Assembly (NCBI GenBank): GCA_016873775.1
Contig: VGWC01000005.1
Coordinates: 1 to 60,394, forward strand
Length of the DNA: 60,394 nucleotides
From: Ignavibacteria bacterium
Lineage (GTDB): Bacteria > Bacteroidota > Ignavibacteria > UBA10030 > F1-140-MAGs086
Direction of reading: 5' to 3'
In this document: piece after piece, positions 16,959 through 25,602 of the stretch
Numbering within the stretch: position 1 is the first letter of the stretch
Layout of the letters: each line of letters opens with the position of its first letter
Notes under the pieces: model-generated
Seen by the model: the letters and a program-made list of their open reading frames with translations, nothing else
The model's database searches: none
What the model was told of the DNA's origin: nothing
Position numbers and translations under genes: made by a program

Positions 16959-17702
16959 ATGAGTCTATTTTCGCTTGCAGTCAAAGGAGGCATCATGATG
17001 CTTCCGATATTTCTCTGTTCATTGCTTGCCGTTTATGTAGTGATTGAACGGTATTTGCTGTTGCGTTTAACTCATATTGACGTTCACTATTTTCTTGCGA
17101 ATGTTCGCGAAGCATTTCGAAAACATCATATTGCGGGGGTAGAGGAATTATGTATGAAAACCCAAGCGTCGCTCGCTATGATTCTTCAACGGGGAGTCAG
17201 CAAACATTCATTAGGACACAGTTCAGTAAAAGAAGCGATTGAAAATGCAGGTCGCGAAGAAATATATCGTCTCGAAAAACATTTGAATTGGCTTGCAACG
17301 ATTGCCGGTATTGCACCGATGTTAGGATTTTTAGGAACGGTAACAGGAATGATTTCTACGTTTCAACAAATTGAAGTGCAAGGAGCAAACGTTGTTCCTT
17401 CCGATTTAGCGGGCGGAATTTGGGAAGCGTTGATAACAACAGCATTCGGGTTGATGGTGGGAATTCCTGCGTATGCGTTCTACAATTATTTTGTATCACG
17501 TGTTGAAAAATTTGTGCACGAATTGGAAATAGCGGCGACAGAAAGTATTGATGTACTCAGTGAAAATAACGGACAAGTGAATGAAAAAATTTCCGTTGAA
17601 CGCACAGTACTTTCTCAACCGAAACTTCCTCCAACTTCTACGATTGCATACTCGCCGAAAAAACGCACTTTTGGCGACGATGATTTCTTTTCTGCTCAAT
17701 AA
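16959..17702 (+). CDS. exbB: ExbB/TolQ-family proton channel protein
   Basis: 247 aa inner-membrane subunit of the proton-driven energiser. Three membrane segments: about 12-32, then the pair AGIAPMLGFLGTVTGM (118-135) and a third around ALITTAFGLMVGIPAYAFYNYF (150-172). These carry the conserved GxAPxLGLLGTVxGM and AxxTTxxGLxxAIP signatures. Aaggaga upstream is a good ribosome-binding site. First gene of a tight exbB-exbD-tonB operon (11 bp and 2 bp gaps). Confidence 0.94.
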   Translation: MSLFSLAVKGGIMMLPIFLCSLLAVYVVIERYLLLRLTHIDVHYFLANVREAFRKHHIAGVEELCMKTQASLAMILQRGVSKHSLGHSSVKEAIENAGREEIYRLEKHLNWLATIAGIAPMLGFLGTVTGMISTFQQIEVQGANVVPSDLAGGIWEALITTAFGLMVGIPAYAFYNYFVSRVEKFVHELEIAATESIDVLSENNGQVNEKISVERTVLSQPKLPPTSTIAYSPKKRTFGDDDFFSAQ

Positions 17703-17713
17703 AAAAACACGCG

Positions 17714-18130
17714 ATGAAATTTCATACGGAAAACAAAGTGCTTACGATGTTCAGCGTATCTTCATTGACGGATGTCGTTTTTCTCTTGTTAATATTTTTT
17801 CTCATCTCCTCATCATTTATTGTTTATCCCGGAATACGCGTGCAATTGCCAAGTGCTGAACAAACAACACCGCAATCGGAAAAACAAATTACCTTGACAA
17901 TTACGGAAAATGGTTTGTATTATATCAACAGTCAACGAGTGCTATTGAAAGAATTGGGAGAACAACTTTCTGAGAAACTTGGAAATGAAAAAGACAAACT
18001 CATCATTATCAATGCGGACAAATCAATTTCGTTGCAACGCGCAATCGAAGTGATGGATATAGCGAAAAGTATTGGCGCATCGAAATTTCTTATCGCGACT
18101 GTTCAACAACAACACACATCGCGAAAATAA
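17714..18130 (+). CDS. exbD: ExbD/TolR-family biopolymer transport protein
   Basis: 138 aa. One membrane helix near the N-terminus (SSLTDVVFLLLIFFLISSSFI) that includes the proton-binding Asp of the TDVVFLLLIFF motif, followed by a periplasmic domain (ITLTITENGLYYINSQRV, LIINADKSISLQRAIEVMDIAKSIGASKFLIAT). Works with ExbB and the adjacent TonB. Confidence 0.94.
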   Translation: MKFHTENKVLTMFSVSSLTDVVFLLLIFFLISSSFIVYPGIRVQLPSAEQTTPQSEKQITLTITENGLYYINSQRVLLKELGEQLSEKLGNEKDKLIIINADKSISLQRAIEVMDIAKSIGASKFLIATVQQQHTSRK

Positions 18131-18132
18131 TA

Positions 18133-18870
18133 ATGAAGCGAGCGAGCAATATTTCAGAAAAAAAAATAGCGTTGGGAGGAACGTTCTTTGTTCATTTGAT
18201 CGGAATTTTAGTAATGTTTCTGTATTCGATTTCCGTTGAAAAAAAAGAACTGAGTGGAGTTATTGAAATGCGTTGGGGAAATGGAACAATGACATCATCA
18301 CTGCAGCATCATCGAAACACGAAGAATGGAAATTCCTCTACATCATTGGTAAAGAAAAAAACAAATATGAAGCGTGTAAAACTTCCAACGAGAGTGATGA
18401 ATGATAGAACTAAGACTACATCCAGAATAATGCAAGCGAAAAAAAACAATGTTGAAGCATCTTCGGAAAAACGCCTGAGCGAATTGCGTCGTCAGAATAT
18501 CTCCCGAGTTGACGACGTACCAAGCAATGCGAAGAACAGTGTTTATGGCACCGACGAATTCGTTTCCGATAATTCACTGGGCGCTGTAGGGTATTCGATA
18601 TCGTGGAGCGGAGGAATGTTGCGAAAAAAAATGTATGGAAATTTACCAGCATATCCCGAAGGAGTGAATATAAAAGCGCAGGTAAAAATACAAGCGGTGG
18701 TTTTTCCCGATGGTAGTGTAGGGAAATGCGTTCCGTTGCTTACTGCCGATAGGAGGTTAGTGAACGCAGCATTAGAAGAGGTCCGAACATGGAAATTTTC
18801 TCCATTAGAAAAACGATACAAGCAATCAAATCAGAAATGTGTCATTACATTCAACTTTCGTTTGGAGTAA
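18133..18870 (+). CDS. TonB-like energy-transducing protein
   Basis: 245 aa. One N-terminal membrane anchor (ALGGTFFVHLIGILVMFLYSI, 14-34), a basic/Asn-Ser-rich periplasmic spacer instead of the usual Pro-rich one, and a C-terminal TonB fold (YPEGVNIKAQVKIQAVVFPDGSVG through LEEVRTWKFSPL). Starts 2 bp after exbD. It is the only TonB in the window and probably serves the receptors at 7.8 and 37 kb. Confidence 0.85.
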   Translation: MKRASNISEKKIALGGTFFVHLIGILVMFLYSISVEKKELSGVIEMRWGNGTMTSSLQHHRNTKNGNSSTSLVKKKTNMKRVKLPTRVMNDRTKTTSRIMQAKKNNVEASSEKRLSELRRQNISRVDDVPSNAKNSVYGTDEFVSDNSLGAVGYSISWSGGMLRKKMYGNLPAYPEGVNIKAQVKIQAVVFPDGSVGKCVPLLTADRRLVNAALEEVRTWKFSPLEKRYKQSNQKCVITFNFRLE

Positions 18871-18882
18871 GAAATGTTTTTC

Positions 18883-19299
18883 TTAATTGTCTTTTGCTCC
18901 TTCCTGTACCCATTTTCGTAAACCATTCAAATAATTTTTTTTCAACGACGGACGATTCAACGGCATTTGCGGTCCAAATAATGTTCCTTCCGAGCGAAGA
19001 ATTAACGGACTGTTATCCGGAAATCCGGCGTACACAATACGTCGTTGCGCAATCATAAATCCTCCCCAACTTATCAAATTAAAATGTCTGTCAGAATACT
19101 GCTGGTCGTGACATCCTGCATTGTTGCAATATTTATTGAAGAGCGGTTGCACGTGTTTTTTGTAACTCACATTTGAATCGGGAAAAATCAATGCTTGTTC
19201 TCCTGAATTCGCTGGCGGCTCTTCACAAGAAAACATTAGTGTCCCTAAAAGTATCAACGCAAGAGAGAAAAAACTTTTTTTACAAATGAAACATTTCAT
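18883..19299 (-). CDS. Haem-binding lipoprotein with CX4CH motif
   Basis: 138 aa. Lipobox LMFSC (Cys25). The haem site is CNNAGCH (C58, C63, H64), a CX4CH spacing in place of CXXCH; M112 in FGPQMPLNRP could be the distal ligand. The same layout (short c-type domain near PLFNKYC.. GCH) is known from planctomycete-type cytochrome domains in FCB bacteria. Probably periplasm-facing electron carrier. Its ATG overlaps the stop of the LysE-family gene by 4 bp, so the two are coupled. Confidence 0.78.
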   Translation of the reverse strand: MKCFICKKSFFSLALILLGTLMFSCEEPPANSGEQALIFPDSNVSYKKHVQPLFNKYCNNAGCHDQQYSDRHFNLISWGGFMIAQRRIVYAGFPDNSPLILRSEGTLFGPQMPLNRPSLKKNYLNGLRKWVQEGAKDN

Positions 19300-20069
19300 A
19301 ACAATTGAAACGGCGATTGATATGCGTGATAAAGCAAAACAATTCCTAAGGCGATGAGAATGATTCCCGCGGAACGTAGTATTCCCAAGATGGTGGCATT
19401 TCCGATTCTATGTTTATTGATTGCAATTCCTTTCAATAGTGTGAAGAACCATAAATACGTTCCGACAAAAACTCCTACGCAAAAGAGCGCGTTACTTTCA
19501 TACGTTCGTTCGATAAAGCGGTAACTTTTTAAAACGCTTGCAATCGCAATCCATGAAGCGGGGAGTGTAATGGAAGAAAACGCTAATGCCGCTCCCGTAA
19601 TGATTTGTTTGCTTCCGTTTTCTTTCAACGCAGTGAAGACAGAAAAAAATGAAAATCTCCTTACTTTTCTTGTTGTTTCTTCGAGGAATCGTTGCGCTCG
19701 TTCTGCGCGTGAATGAATTTTTTTTGCTTGTTCTTTCGGAGGTTCGTACTGTTTGGATTTCAAAAGTTTTATTCCGTAAAGAAAAACAAATATTCCCCCG
19801 ATGTATGTTAGTATGACTGAAATATATTTTTCGTGAGTGTTGTAGTATGAAGTAACAGACGAAGGCAGTATAGTGATAATGAGAGAAATACCACCGATGG
19901 CGATAATCGCATACAATGCATCAATCAGCGCGGCGCCCAAACCGATGGATAATCCATCGTGATGTTTTTCTTCAAGTCCTTTGGAAAGAACTGCAAGCGT
20001 TACCGGTCCTAATGGAGGCATCGAAACCAAAAAGCCCATAACAATTCCTGAAAGTAATCCGATTACCAT
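19296..20069 (-). CDS. LysE-family exporter
   Basis: 257 aa inner-membrane protein with about six membrane segments. The N-terminal GIVMGFLVSMPPLGPVTLAVLSKGLEEKHHDGLSIGLGAALIDALYA is the LysE/RhtB signature (PGP-like PPLGP and GxGxxxGD-like GLGAALID). A basic loop (SRAERAQRFLEETTRKVRRF) sits between helices 3 and 4. Exports small molecules, typically amino acids; substrate not deducible. Coupled to the haem lipoprotein downstream. Confidence 0.83.
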   Translation of the reverse strand: MVIGLLSGIVMGFLVSMPPLGPVTLAVLSKGLEEKHHDGLSIGLGAALIDALYAIIAIGGISLIITILPSSVTSYYNTHEKYISVILTYIGGIFVFLYGIKLLKSKQYEPPKEQAKKIHSRAERAQRFLEETTRKVRRFSFFSVFTALKENGSKQIITGAALAFSSITLPASWIAIASVLKSYRFIERTYESNALFCVGVFVGTYLWFFTLLKGIAINKHRIGNATILGILRSAGIILIALGIVLLYHAYQSPFQLL

Positions 20070-20137
20070 TTTCTCTAATTTTTGCGGCGAAAATTTAGGA
20101 AAAGATTACGGGAGAAACAATAGAATACAATGCAAAA

Positions 20138-20168
20138 AACCTTCAAGGTTCTGAAAACCTTGAAGGTT
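20138..20168 (-). terminator. lon terminator made of two AACCTTCAAGGTT palindromic words
   Basis: aaccttcaaggtt (20138-20150) and aaccttgaaggtt (20156-20168) are reverse complements of each other. On the minus strand the hairpin follows the lon stop by 16 bp and is followed by a T-tract (complement of 20134-20139). The same word stands alone at 133-145. Confidence 0.75.
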
Positions 20169-20184
20169 CAATTGTGCTCTTGCG

Positions 20185-22692
20185 TTATTTCTTTTTCTTC
20201 TCCTTCCCAAATACAAATTGGAGAGCGTCTTCGATTCGTTCAATTGGAACAATCTTCAAACCTTCTTTTACTTTATCCTGAATTTCCACTAAATCTTTTT
20301 CGTTGTCTTTTGGAATAAGCACCGTAGAAATTCTGTTGCGTTGAGCCGCGAGGAGTTTTTCATTCAATCCACCGATGGGAAGAACTTGTCCGCGCAAAGT
20401 AATTTCTCCCGTCATTGCAATATCGGGAGATGCAGGACGATTTGCAACTGCGGAAATTATTGCCATCGCCATCGTAATTCCTGCAGATGGTCCATCTTTC
20501 GGAATTGCGCCTTCGGGTAAGTGAATATGGATTTCTTTTTTCTTATAAAAATTATCTTTTAATCCGAATTTTTTTGTATTCGAACGAATGTAACTTAACG
20601 CCGCTTGCGCCGATTCTTTCATCACTTCTCCTAATTGTCCTGTGAGGGTAAGACGTTCTGCTCCGCTCATTATGGTAACATCTACACTCAAAATATCTCC
20701 ACCGGCATCAGTCCACGCAAGACCAAACACCGAACCGACGCGCTTATTTTTTTCCTTTTCGCGTTTGCGGAATTTCGGAACGCCAAGATATTTTTCAATA
20801 CTGCTTCCGTCAACGGTAATAATTTTTTCTTCGATTTCTTTATTCGATTGTTTCTTTTCTTTCGTTCCATCGCTTCCGTTACCGTTTTTTGCAAGTTCCT
20901 GTTTCGCAACAACAATTTCTTTTGCAACTTTTCTGCAAAGAGATGCAATATCGCGTTCCAAATTACGCACGCCGGCTTCGCGAGTAAATTCACGAATAAT
21001 TTTAGTAATTGCTTCATCGGTGATATTTACATCAGTCTTAGTTAAACCATGTTCGAACAGTTGTTTCGGGAGAATATGTCGTTTTGCAATTTCACGCTTG
21101 TCGTACTCCAAATATCCCGGCAACTCGATAATTTCCATTCTGTCCTGAAGCGGAAGAGGGATATTATATCGCATATTTGCCGTTGTGATAAACATTACTT
21201 TCGATAAATCGTAATCAACATCAAGATAGTGGTCGTTGAACGAAACATTTTGTTCCGGGTCCAGAACTTCGAGCAACGCAGAAGAAGGGTCGCCGCGAAA
21301 ATCCATACTCATCTTATCTACTTCATCCATCAACAGGACAGGATTGGTAACGCCGGCTTTTTTCATTGATTGAATAATTTTCCCAGGCATCGAACCGATG
21401 TATGTTCTGCGATGACCGCGAATTTCTGCTTCATCACGAACGCCGCCGAGAGAAATACGTACGAATTTTCTTCCCAACGCGCGTGCAATAGAACGACCAA
21501 GTGATGTTTTTCCTACTCCCGGAGGACCAACAAAGCATAAGATTTGTCCTTTCGGCGCAACGGTTTTTGCTCCTTTGTTTTGTAAGTTAAGTAAATTCAA
21601 TACTGCTATGTATTCGAGGATTCTCTCTTTGGGTTTTTCCAAACCGAAATGGTCTTCGTCAAGAATTTCATTGACGTGTTTGATATTGAGATTGTCTTCT
21701 GTTTGCAAATGCCACGGAACAGCGACTATCCAATCAAGAAAATTTCGCGATACAGTAGATTCGGGAGATTGAGGTGGAGTTTTGCGGAGTTTGTCAAATT
21801 CTTCCAACGCTTTTTCTTTTGCGTACTGCGGTATCTGCGCATCATCAATGGCTTTTTTTATTTTCGTCAGTTCCGGTGAACTTTCCTCATCGCCAAGTTC
21901 GTCCTGGAGAATGCGAATTTGTTCCTGGATAAAAAACTTGCGCTGATTTTTCTGAATGTTTTCGTGAACCTTGCTGTCAATGTCTTTTTCTATTTTCAAA
22001 ATATCAAGTTCCGTTGTAAGGATGCGCACGAGTTCAAAACATTGTTCGTTCAGTGTAGCAAACTGCAACAATTTTTGTTTTGTTTCCACTGTTTGAGAAA
22101 CATTTGCAGCAATAAAATACATTTTCCTGCGCGGGTCGCGAATATTTTCAAATGCGGCAAGTACTTCCGGCGGGATGTTTCGGTTGTGATGAACATATTC
22201 TGAAAATAAATTTGACGCTGTTCGCAGCAACGCATCCAAATCTTTCGACGGCTCCAATAACGGAGTGGATAAAAAAACTTCTGCTTCCAAAAAATCACGT
22301 GAGTTGGTGAATTTTCCGATATCTGCTTGCACTACTCCATCAACGAGTATTTTCATCAATCCGTTAGGAAGTTTGAGATATTGAAATATTTTTCCGATAG
22401 TTCCTTCGTGGTAAATATCGTTGGGAGTTGGGTCTTCAACGTTGGAATTTTTTTGCGCAACTAAAAAAACGTATTTGCCTTTCTCCAATGCTTCGCTTAC
22501 TGCTCGAAGCGATTGTTCTCTTCCGACAAGAACGGGAAAAATCATGTGGGGAAAAATTACGACGTCGCGTAAAGGAAGCACAGGCATAATACTGGGAATC
22601 TCTTCTTGCTGATTCTTTTGGTTTTTGTGTACGATTTCTACTTCCTTTTGTTTTTCTTGAAGTGCAGGTTGTTGTTTTGTTTCTTTTGACAT
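20185..22692 (-). CDS. lon: ATP-dependent protease Lon
   Basis: 835 aa, a full-length LonA. N-terminal substrate domain ([17 protein letters not shown]), AAA+ module with Walker [10 protein letters not shown] near residue 390 and Walker [10 protein letters not shown], then the protease domain with catalytic Ser in KDGPSAG near 734 and Lys in [10 protein letters not shown] near 777. A charged insert ([22 protein letters not shown]) separates the ATPase and protease domains and is longer than usual. Degrades misfolded and regulatory proteins. Own terminator follows. Confidence 0.98.
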   Translation of the reverse strand: MSKETKQQPALQEKQKEVEIVHKNQKNQQEEIPSIMPVLPLRDVVIFPHMIFPVLVGREQSLRAVSEALEKGKYVFLVAQKNSNVEDPTPNDIYHEGTIGKIFQYLKLPNGLMKILVDGVVQADIGKFTNSRDFLEAEVFLSTPLLEPSKDLDALLRTASNLFSEYVHHNRNIPPEVLAAFENIRDPRRKMYFIAANVSQTVETKQKLLQFATLNEQCFELVRILTTELDILKIEKDIDSKVHENIQKNQRKFFIQEQIRILQDELGDEESSPELTKIKKAIDDAQIPQYAKEKALEEFDKLRKTPPQSPESTVSRNFLDWIVAVPWHLQTEDNLNIKHVNEILDEDHFGLEKPKERILEYIAVLNLLNLQNKGAKTVAPKGQILCFVGPPGVGKTSLGRSIARALGRKFVRISLGGVRDEAEIRGHRRTYIGSMPGKIIQSMKKAGVTNPVLLMDEVDKMSMDFRGDPSSALLEVLDPEQNVSFNDHYLDVDYDLSKVMFITTANMRYNIPLPLQDRMEIIELPGYLEYDKREIAKRHILPKQLFEHGLTKTDVNITDEAITKIIREFTREAGVRNLERDIASLCRKVAKEIVVAKQELAKNGNGSDGTKEKKQSNKEIEEKIITVDGSSIEKYLGVPKFRKREKEKNKRVGSVFGLAWTDAGGDILSVDVTIMSGAERLTLTGQLGEVMKESAQAALSYIRSNTKKFGLKDNFYKKKEIHIHLPEGAIPKDGPSAGITMAMAIISAVANRPASPDIAMTGEITLRGQVLPIGGLNEKLLAAQRNRISTVLIPKDNEKDLVEIQDKVKEGLKIVPIERIEDALQFVFGKEKKKK

Positions 22693-22982
22693 ACGTTTTA
22701 AAATTTCGCTGAAAATATACGAAGAAATGTAGAGTGAAACGGAGAACCATTGTAGTTCAATGTCAAGTAATTTTTCAATCTATTTATCGAATGTTTTCTT
22801 CAACAAGTAATTTTTTCTGTGTTCAGTTGTAGAAATGAAATCGCGGAAACAGTATTGACTACCAATTTCAACGAGACGTGATTATTTTTTGGAAACGCCC
22901 TTTTGTAAATTTTGCTCGAAATTTTTCAACACGATGGAACTCCTTCATAAATATTTCCCCACGTTACGCAAAAAAGTAGCCA
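22693..22982. other. Gene-free stretch with a truncated N-terminal ORF
   Basis: Between lon (leaving on the minus strand) and the sigma-54 fragment. It contains an ATG at 22934 opening a 30-codon frame ([20 protein letters not shown]...) that stops at 23026 in another frame of the next fragment. It could be the surviving start of a deleted gene. No RNA gene or terminator is seen. Confidence 0.4.
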
Positions 22983-23407
22983 TTGCTTTCGGTAAATTGC
23001 TCCGCTCTTTCGGAAACTATTATTGAAAGCGAACTTTTTGGGTACGAAAAGGGAGCGTTCACGGATGCGAAAACACAGAAGAAAGGATTGTTTGAACTTG
23101 CAGATTCGGGGACGATTTTTCTTGATGAAATAGGAGATATTTCATTCAAAGTTCAGGTGAAACTATTGCGGGTATTACAAGAAAAAACGTTTCAACGTGT
23201 TGGCGGCACTTCAGAAATATCTGTTGATGTGCGTATTATTGCAGCAACAAATCGTTCGCTTGAGGAATTGGTAGAAAAAAATATTTTCCGTGAAGATCTG
23301 TATTTTCGGTTGAATGTTGTTTCCGTGCGGATTCCAGCAATTCGGGAAAGGGGAGACGAAGATATTTTATTATTAGCAGATTATTTTATTCACGAGTTCA
23401 ATTCATA
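22983..23407 (+). pseudogene. Internal fragment of a sigma-54 activator AAA+ domain
   Basis: The frame encodes the central part of an NtrC-family ATPase: [26 protein letters not shown] (GAFTGA loop with Asp for Gly), [11 protein letters not shown] (Walker B), KLLRVLQEKTFQRVGG, DVRIIAATNR, FREDLYFRLNVV and IPAIRERGDED. The Walker A (GETGTGKE) and everything before it are missing and a stop lies directly upstream (22977-22979). The frame then departs from the family after DYFIHEFN near 23407 and has no DNA-binding domain. Clearly a remnant that cannot hydrolyse ATP. Confidence 0.88.
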
Positions 23408-23613
23408 TTGCTGTTCCTCACGGAGCAAAACGTTCACGGCTCATTGGCTATACTTCCGATGTCGCTCCGTATAATTATTTAGGCGAAGGAGTGTACGATA
23501 AACTTGTGATTGATGGTTTTAAAAAAGCGGAAAGCGCGTCAGAATACGAAATACAATATTGTTCAATGACAGGCGTTTGTCATGGAACACAAAATGAAGA
23601 TTACGAAGAGTAA
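23401..23613 (+). pseudogene. C-terminal fragment of an unrecognised gene fused to the sigma-54 remnant
   Basis: From 23401, in a frame shifted relative to the sigma-54 fragment, 70 codons run to a TAA at 23611 (segments IAVPHGAKRSRLIGYTSDVAPY, GEGVYDKLVIDGFKKAES, CSMTGVCHG). It has no start codon at its head and looks like the tail of another protein joined at a deletion. I do not recognise the family. Confidence 0.5.
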
Positions 23614-23618
23614 CATCG

Positions 23619-25601
23619 TTATTTTCGAGATGCACGATATTGTTGAGTGAACACTTTATTTTCTTTCAACACAGTTCTTCCTACTTGAACATAAGAATAC
23701 ATTGCTCGAAGTAAATGTTCTGCAACGCTTGTTCGTTTAGAAAGAATATTGATTCTCATTTGCGTATCTTGTCTATACTCGTATAAACCGATTGCGTATT
23801 CTTCGTTGGAAACAAGAAAAAGTGAATCGGTTATCCAACCGAAAAACGTTCCATCCGCTACGAATGCAAAATTTCTCTCCGGATTATTCAGATATGCATC
23901 CGCACCGATTCCAAACGACGAAAATGGAGTTGAAATGTTAAGAAGTTTGATAATTGTCGGAAGTATATCAACTTGACTGAATACGTTGTTCACAATTTGC
24001 GGACGAATATGGTTCGGGGAAAAAAACAAACAAGGGATGTGAAATTGTTCGAACATATTTTTTTCTTCGTACCCTTCAACGTGGTCAGCAACGATAACAA
24101 ATATAGTGTTTTCAAAATATTTTTCTTTCGAAGCATTTGTAAAAAAATGTCCCAATGCAATATCAGAATAACGAAGCGTATTGAAATATTGATAATGAGG
24201 GATCGAATCGTTGTAATATTCAAACTCTTGTGACGGAACTTTGTACGGTGAATGAGAAGTTAACGAAAACACGACACCGCAAAACGGTTCTTGCAATGAA
24301 CGAAATTCTTCATTTGCTTTTGCAAAAATATATTCGTCAAACATGCCCCATGTACCGTCTTCTTGTGCAACGTTCAAATCAAAATCTTCTTTTGAAATAA
24401 TTTTTTCAAAACCTGTAACCGTTGCAAACGCATCGAAGCCCATCGAACCTGCGCGTGCTCCGTGAATAAAAAGCGTTTGATAACCATTCGATTTTAAAAT
24501 CGTTCCCAAGCCGCAAAACGAATTTTGTTCTAATGAACTTCCGATAATATCCTCACGCAACAATGTCGGAAGTGAACCGACAATAGCCTGCATTCCTTGA
24601 ATCGTTCGTTGACCGGAAGCAAAAAAATTCGTGAAAAGCATTCCGTTTCGTGCAAGCGAGTCGAAATTTGAGGTTGCATTGAGCATAGAACCAAATGCGC
24701 CGATATTTTTTGCTCCCCAACTTTCCATAATGATAATGACAACATTGAGTGATTTACGATTGCGAATATCAGATTGCAGATTTCTTTTTCTCATCAATGG
24801 ATAATGTTCGTCGAGAAATTCTTCATTGTTTTTCAGTAATTCACGCACTGCATTGTTTGCAAATTCTTTTGGAAAAAATTCCGTTGTTTCCGAATCGCCT
24901 TTCCATAGCGCGCGCACAACAGTAAAAACAGGGTTCAACGATAAATGTCCGAGTTGCAGAACATCATTTCGAAACGCATAACTTTCGCGCAACGGTTTTA
25001 ATTGGAATCCCCCGCGAATCGAGATGAAAATAATGACCAGAGCAGAAATAAAAATGAGAGTTTCTTTTACCAATATTTTGAAACGGGATTCTTCATTCTT
25101 TATTGGTAATTTGTCATTTGTAATTCTTTGAACAATTTTCCACAGCATTAAATAGAGTGCAAATAGAATGAGAACGAACAACACAAGCGAATGCGAATAT
25201 TCTTTAGCAATCATTCGTGTAACTTCGGGAAAATTTTTTGATATGGAAAAAATTTCAATTGAAAGTCTTCTGCCAACGAATTGATAATACAATAAATCAC
25301 CGGCAGAAAGAATGAACCACGGCAACATAAAAAAAGAAAATGCGATAAGAATAATTCTTTGAAAGCGTTTTTTTTTTGTCAACGAAAACGGAAGAAGTAA
25401 AAGAAGAAAAAATATTCCTCCAACAATCATTACGCTTGCGACGTCAAATCGCAAACCGACGAGAAATGAAAAAAATATTTCTTTGAAAGAAACGCCGGAA
25501 AATTCGTTGTAGTAATATGCATAGAATATAAGTCGCATCGCGGTAAATGTAAGCAATAACCACGCAAGCATTGAACTGCAAAGAAGGAGTTGTTTTTTCA
25601 T
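23619..25601 (-). CDS. LtaS-like membrane phosphoglycerol transferase/sulfatase-fold enzyme
   Basis: 660 aa from the Met at 25601, which lies 1 bp after the upstream stop; earlier in-frame ATGs would overlap that gene. Five membrane helices in the first 210 residues, then an alkaline-phosphatase-superfamily domain: NVVIIIMESWGAKN (metal Glu, near 287), SGQRTIQGMQAIVGSLPTL with probable nucleophile Thr (near 332), SLTSHSPYKVPS, and VIVADHVEGYEEKN with metal Asp/His (near 505). This is the layout of lipoteichoic acid synthase and of OpgB/EptA-like enzymes that move phosphoglycerol or phosphoethanolamine onto envelope glycans. Two short segments (24751-24785 and 25087-25130) appear to be encoded by intergenic-type repeats. 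Confidence 0.85.
   Translation of the reverse strand: MKKQLLLCSSMLAWLLLTFTAMRLIFYAYYYNEFSGVSFKEIFFSFLVGLRFDVASVMIVGGIFFLLLLLPFSLTKKKRFQRIILIAFSFFMLPWFILSAGDLLYYQFVGRRLSIEIFSISKNFPEVTRMIAKEYSHSLVLFVLILFALYLMLWKIVQRITNDKLPIKNEESRFKILVKETLIFISALVIIFISIRGGFQLKPLRESYAFRNDVLQLGHLSLNPVFTVVRALWKGDSETTEFFPKEFANNAVRELLKNNEEFLDEHYPLMRKRNLQSDIRNRKSLNVVIIIMESWGAKNIGAFGSMLNATSNFDSLARNGMLFTNFFASGQRTIQGMQAIVGSLPTLLREDIIGSSLEQNSFCGLGTILKSNGYQTLFIHGARAGSMGFDAFATVTGFEKIISKEDFDLNVAQEDGTWGMFDEYIFAKANEEFRSLQEPFCGVVFSLTSHSPYKVPSQEFEYYNDSIPHYQYFNTLRYSDIALGHFFTNASKEKYFENTIFVIVADHVEGYEEKNMFEQFHIPCLFFSPNHIRPQIVNNVFSQVDILPTIIKLLNISTPFSSFGIGADAYLNNPERNFAFVADGTFFGWITDSLFLVSNEEYAIGLYEYRQDTQMRINILSKRTSVAEHLLRAMYSYVQVGRTVLKENKVFTQQYRASRK
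24751..24785. repeat. AATCTG/AATCG word repeat inside the LtaS-like gene
   Basis: On the minus strand the sequence reads as AAATCTGCAATCTGATATTC-type words, encoding NLQSDIRNRKS just before the catalytic core. The same word family fills the gaps at 39254-39325, 32994-33022 and 43155-43192. Confidence 0.5.
25087..25130. repeat. AATTACAAATGACAAATTAC word repeat inside the LtaS-like gene
   Basis: On the minus strand it reads AATTACAAATGACAAATTAC and then AATAAAGAATGAAGAATC, encoding RITNDKLPIKNEESRF in the cytoplasmic loop or linker after a membrane helix. Related words lie between genes at 31801-31872 and 32329-32360. Confidence 0.5.
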
Positions 25602-25602
25602 T

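Noticed and set aside
20635-21148. Long open frames on the plus strand opposite lon
   Set aside because: They are antisense to lon, start without ribosome-binding sites and have no domain. They exist because lon codons leave the opposite strand open.
22983-23474. A working sigma-54 activator
   Set aside because: Walker A, receiver or sensor and DNA-binding domain are missing and a stop precedes the fragment.
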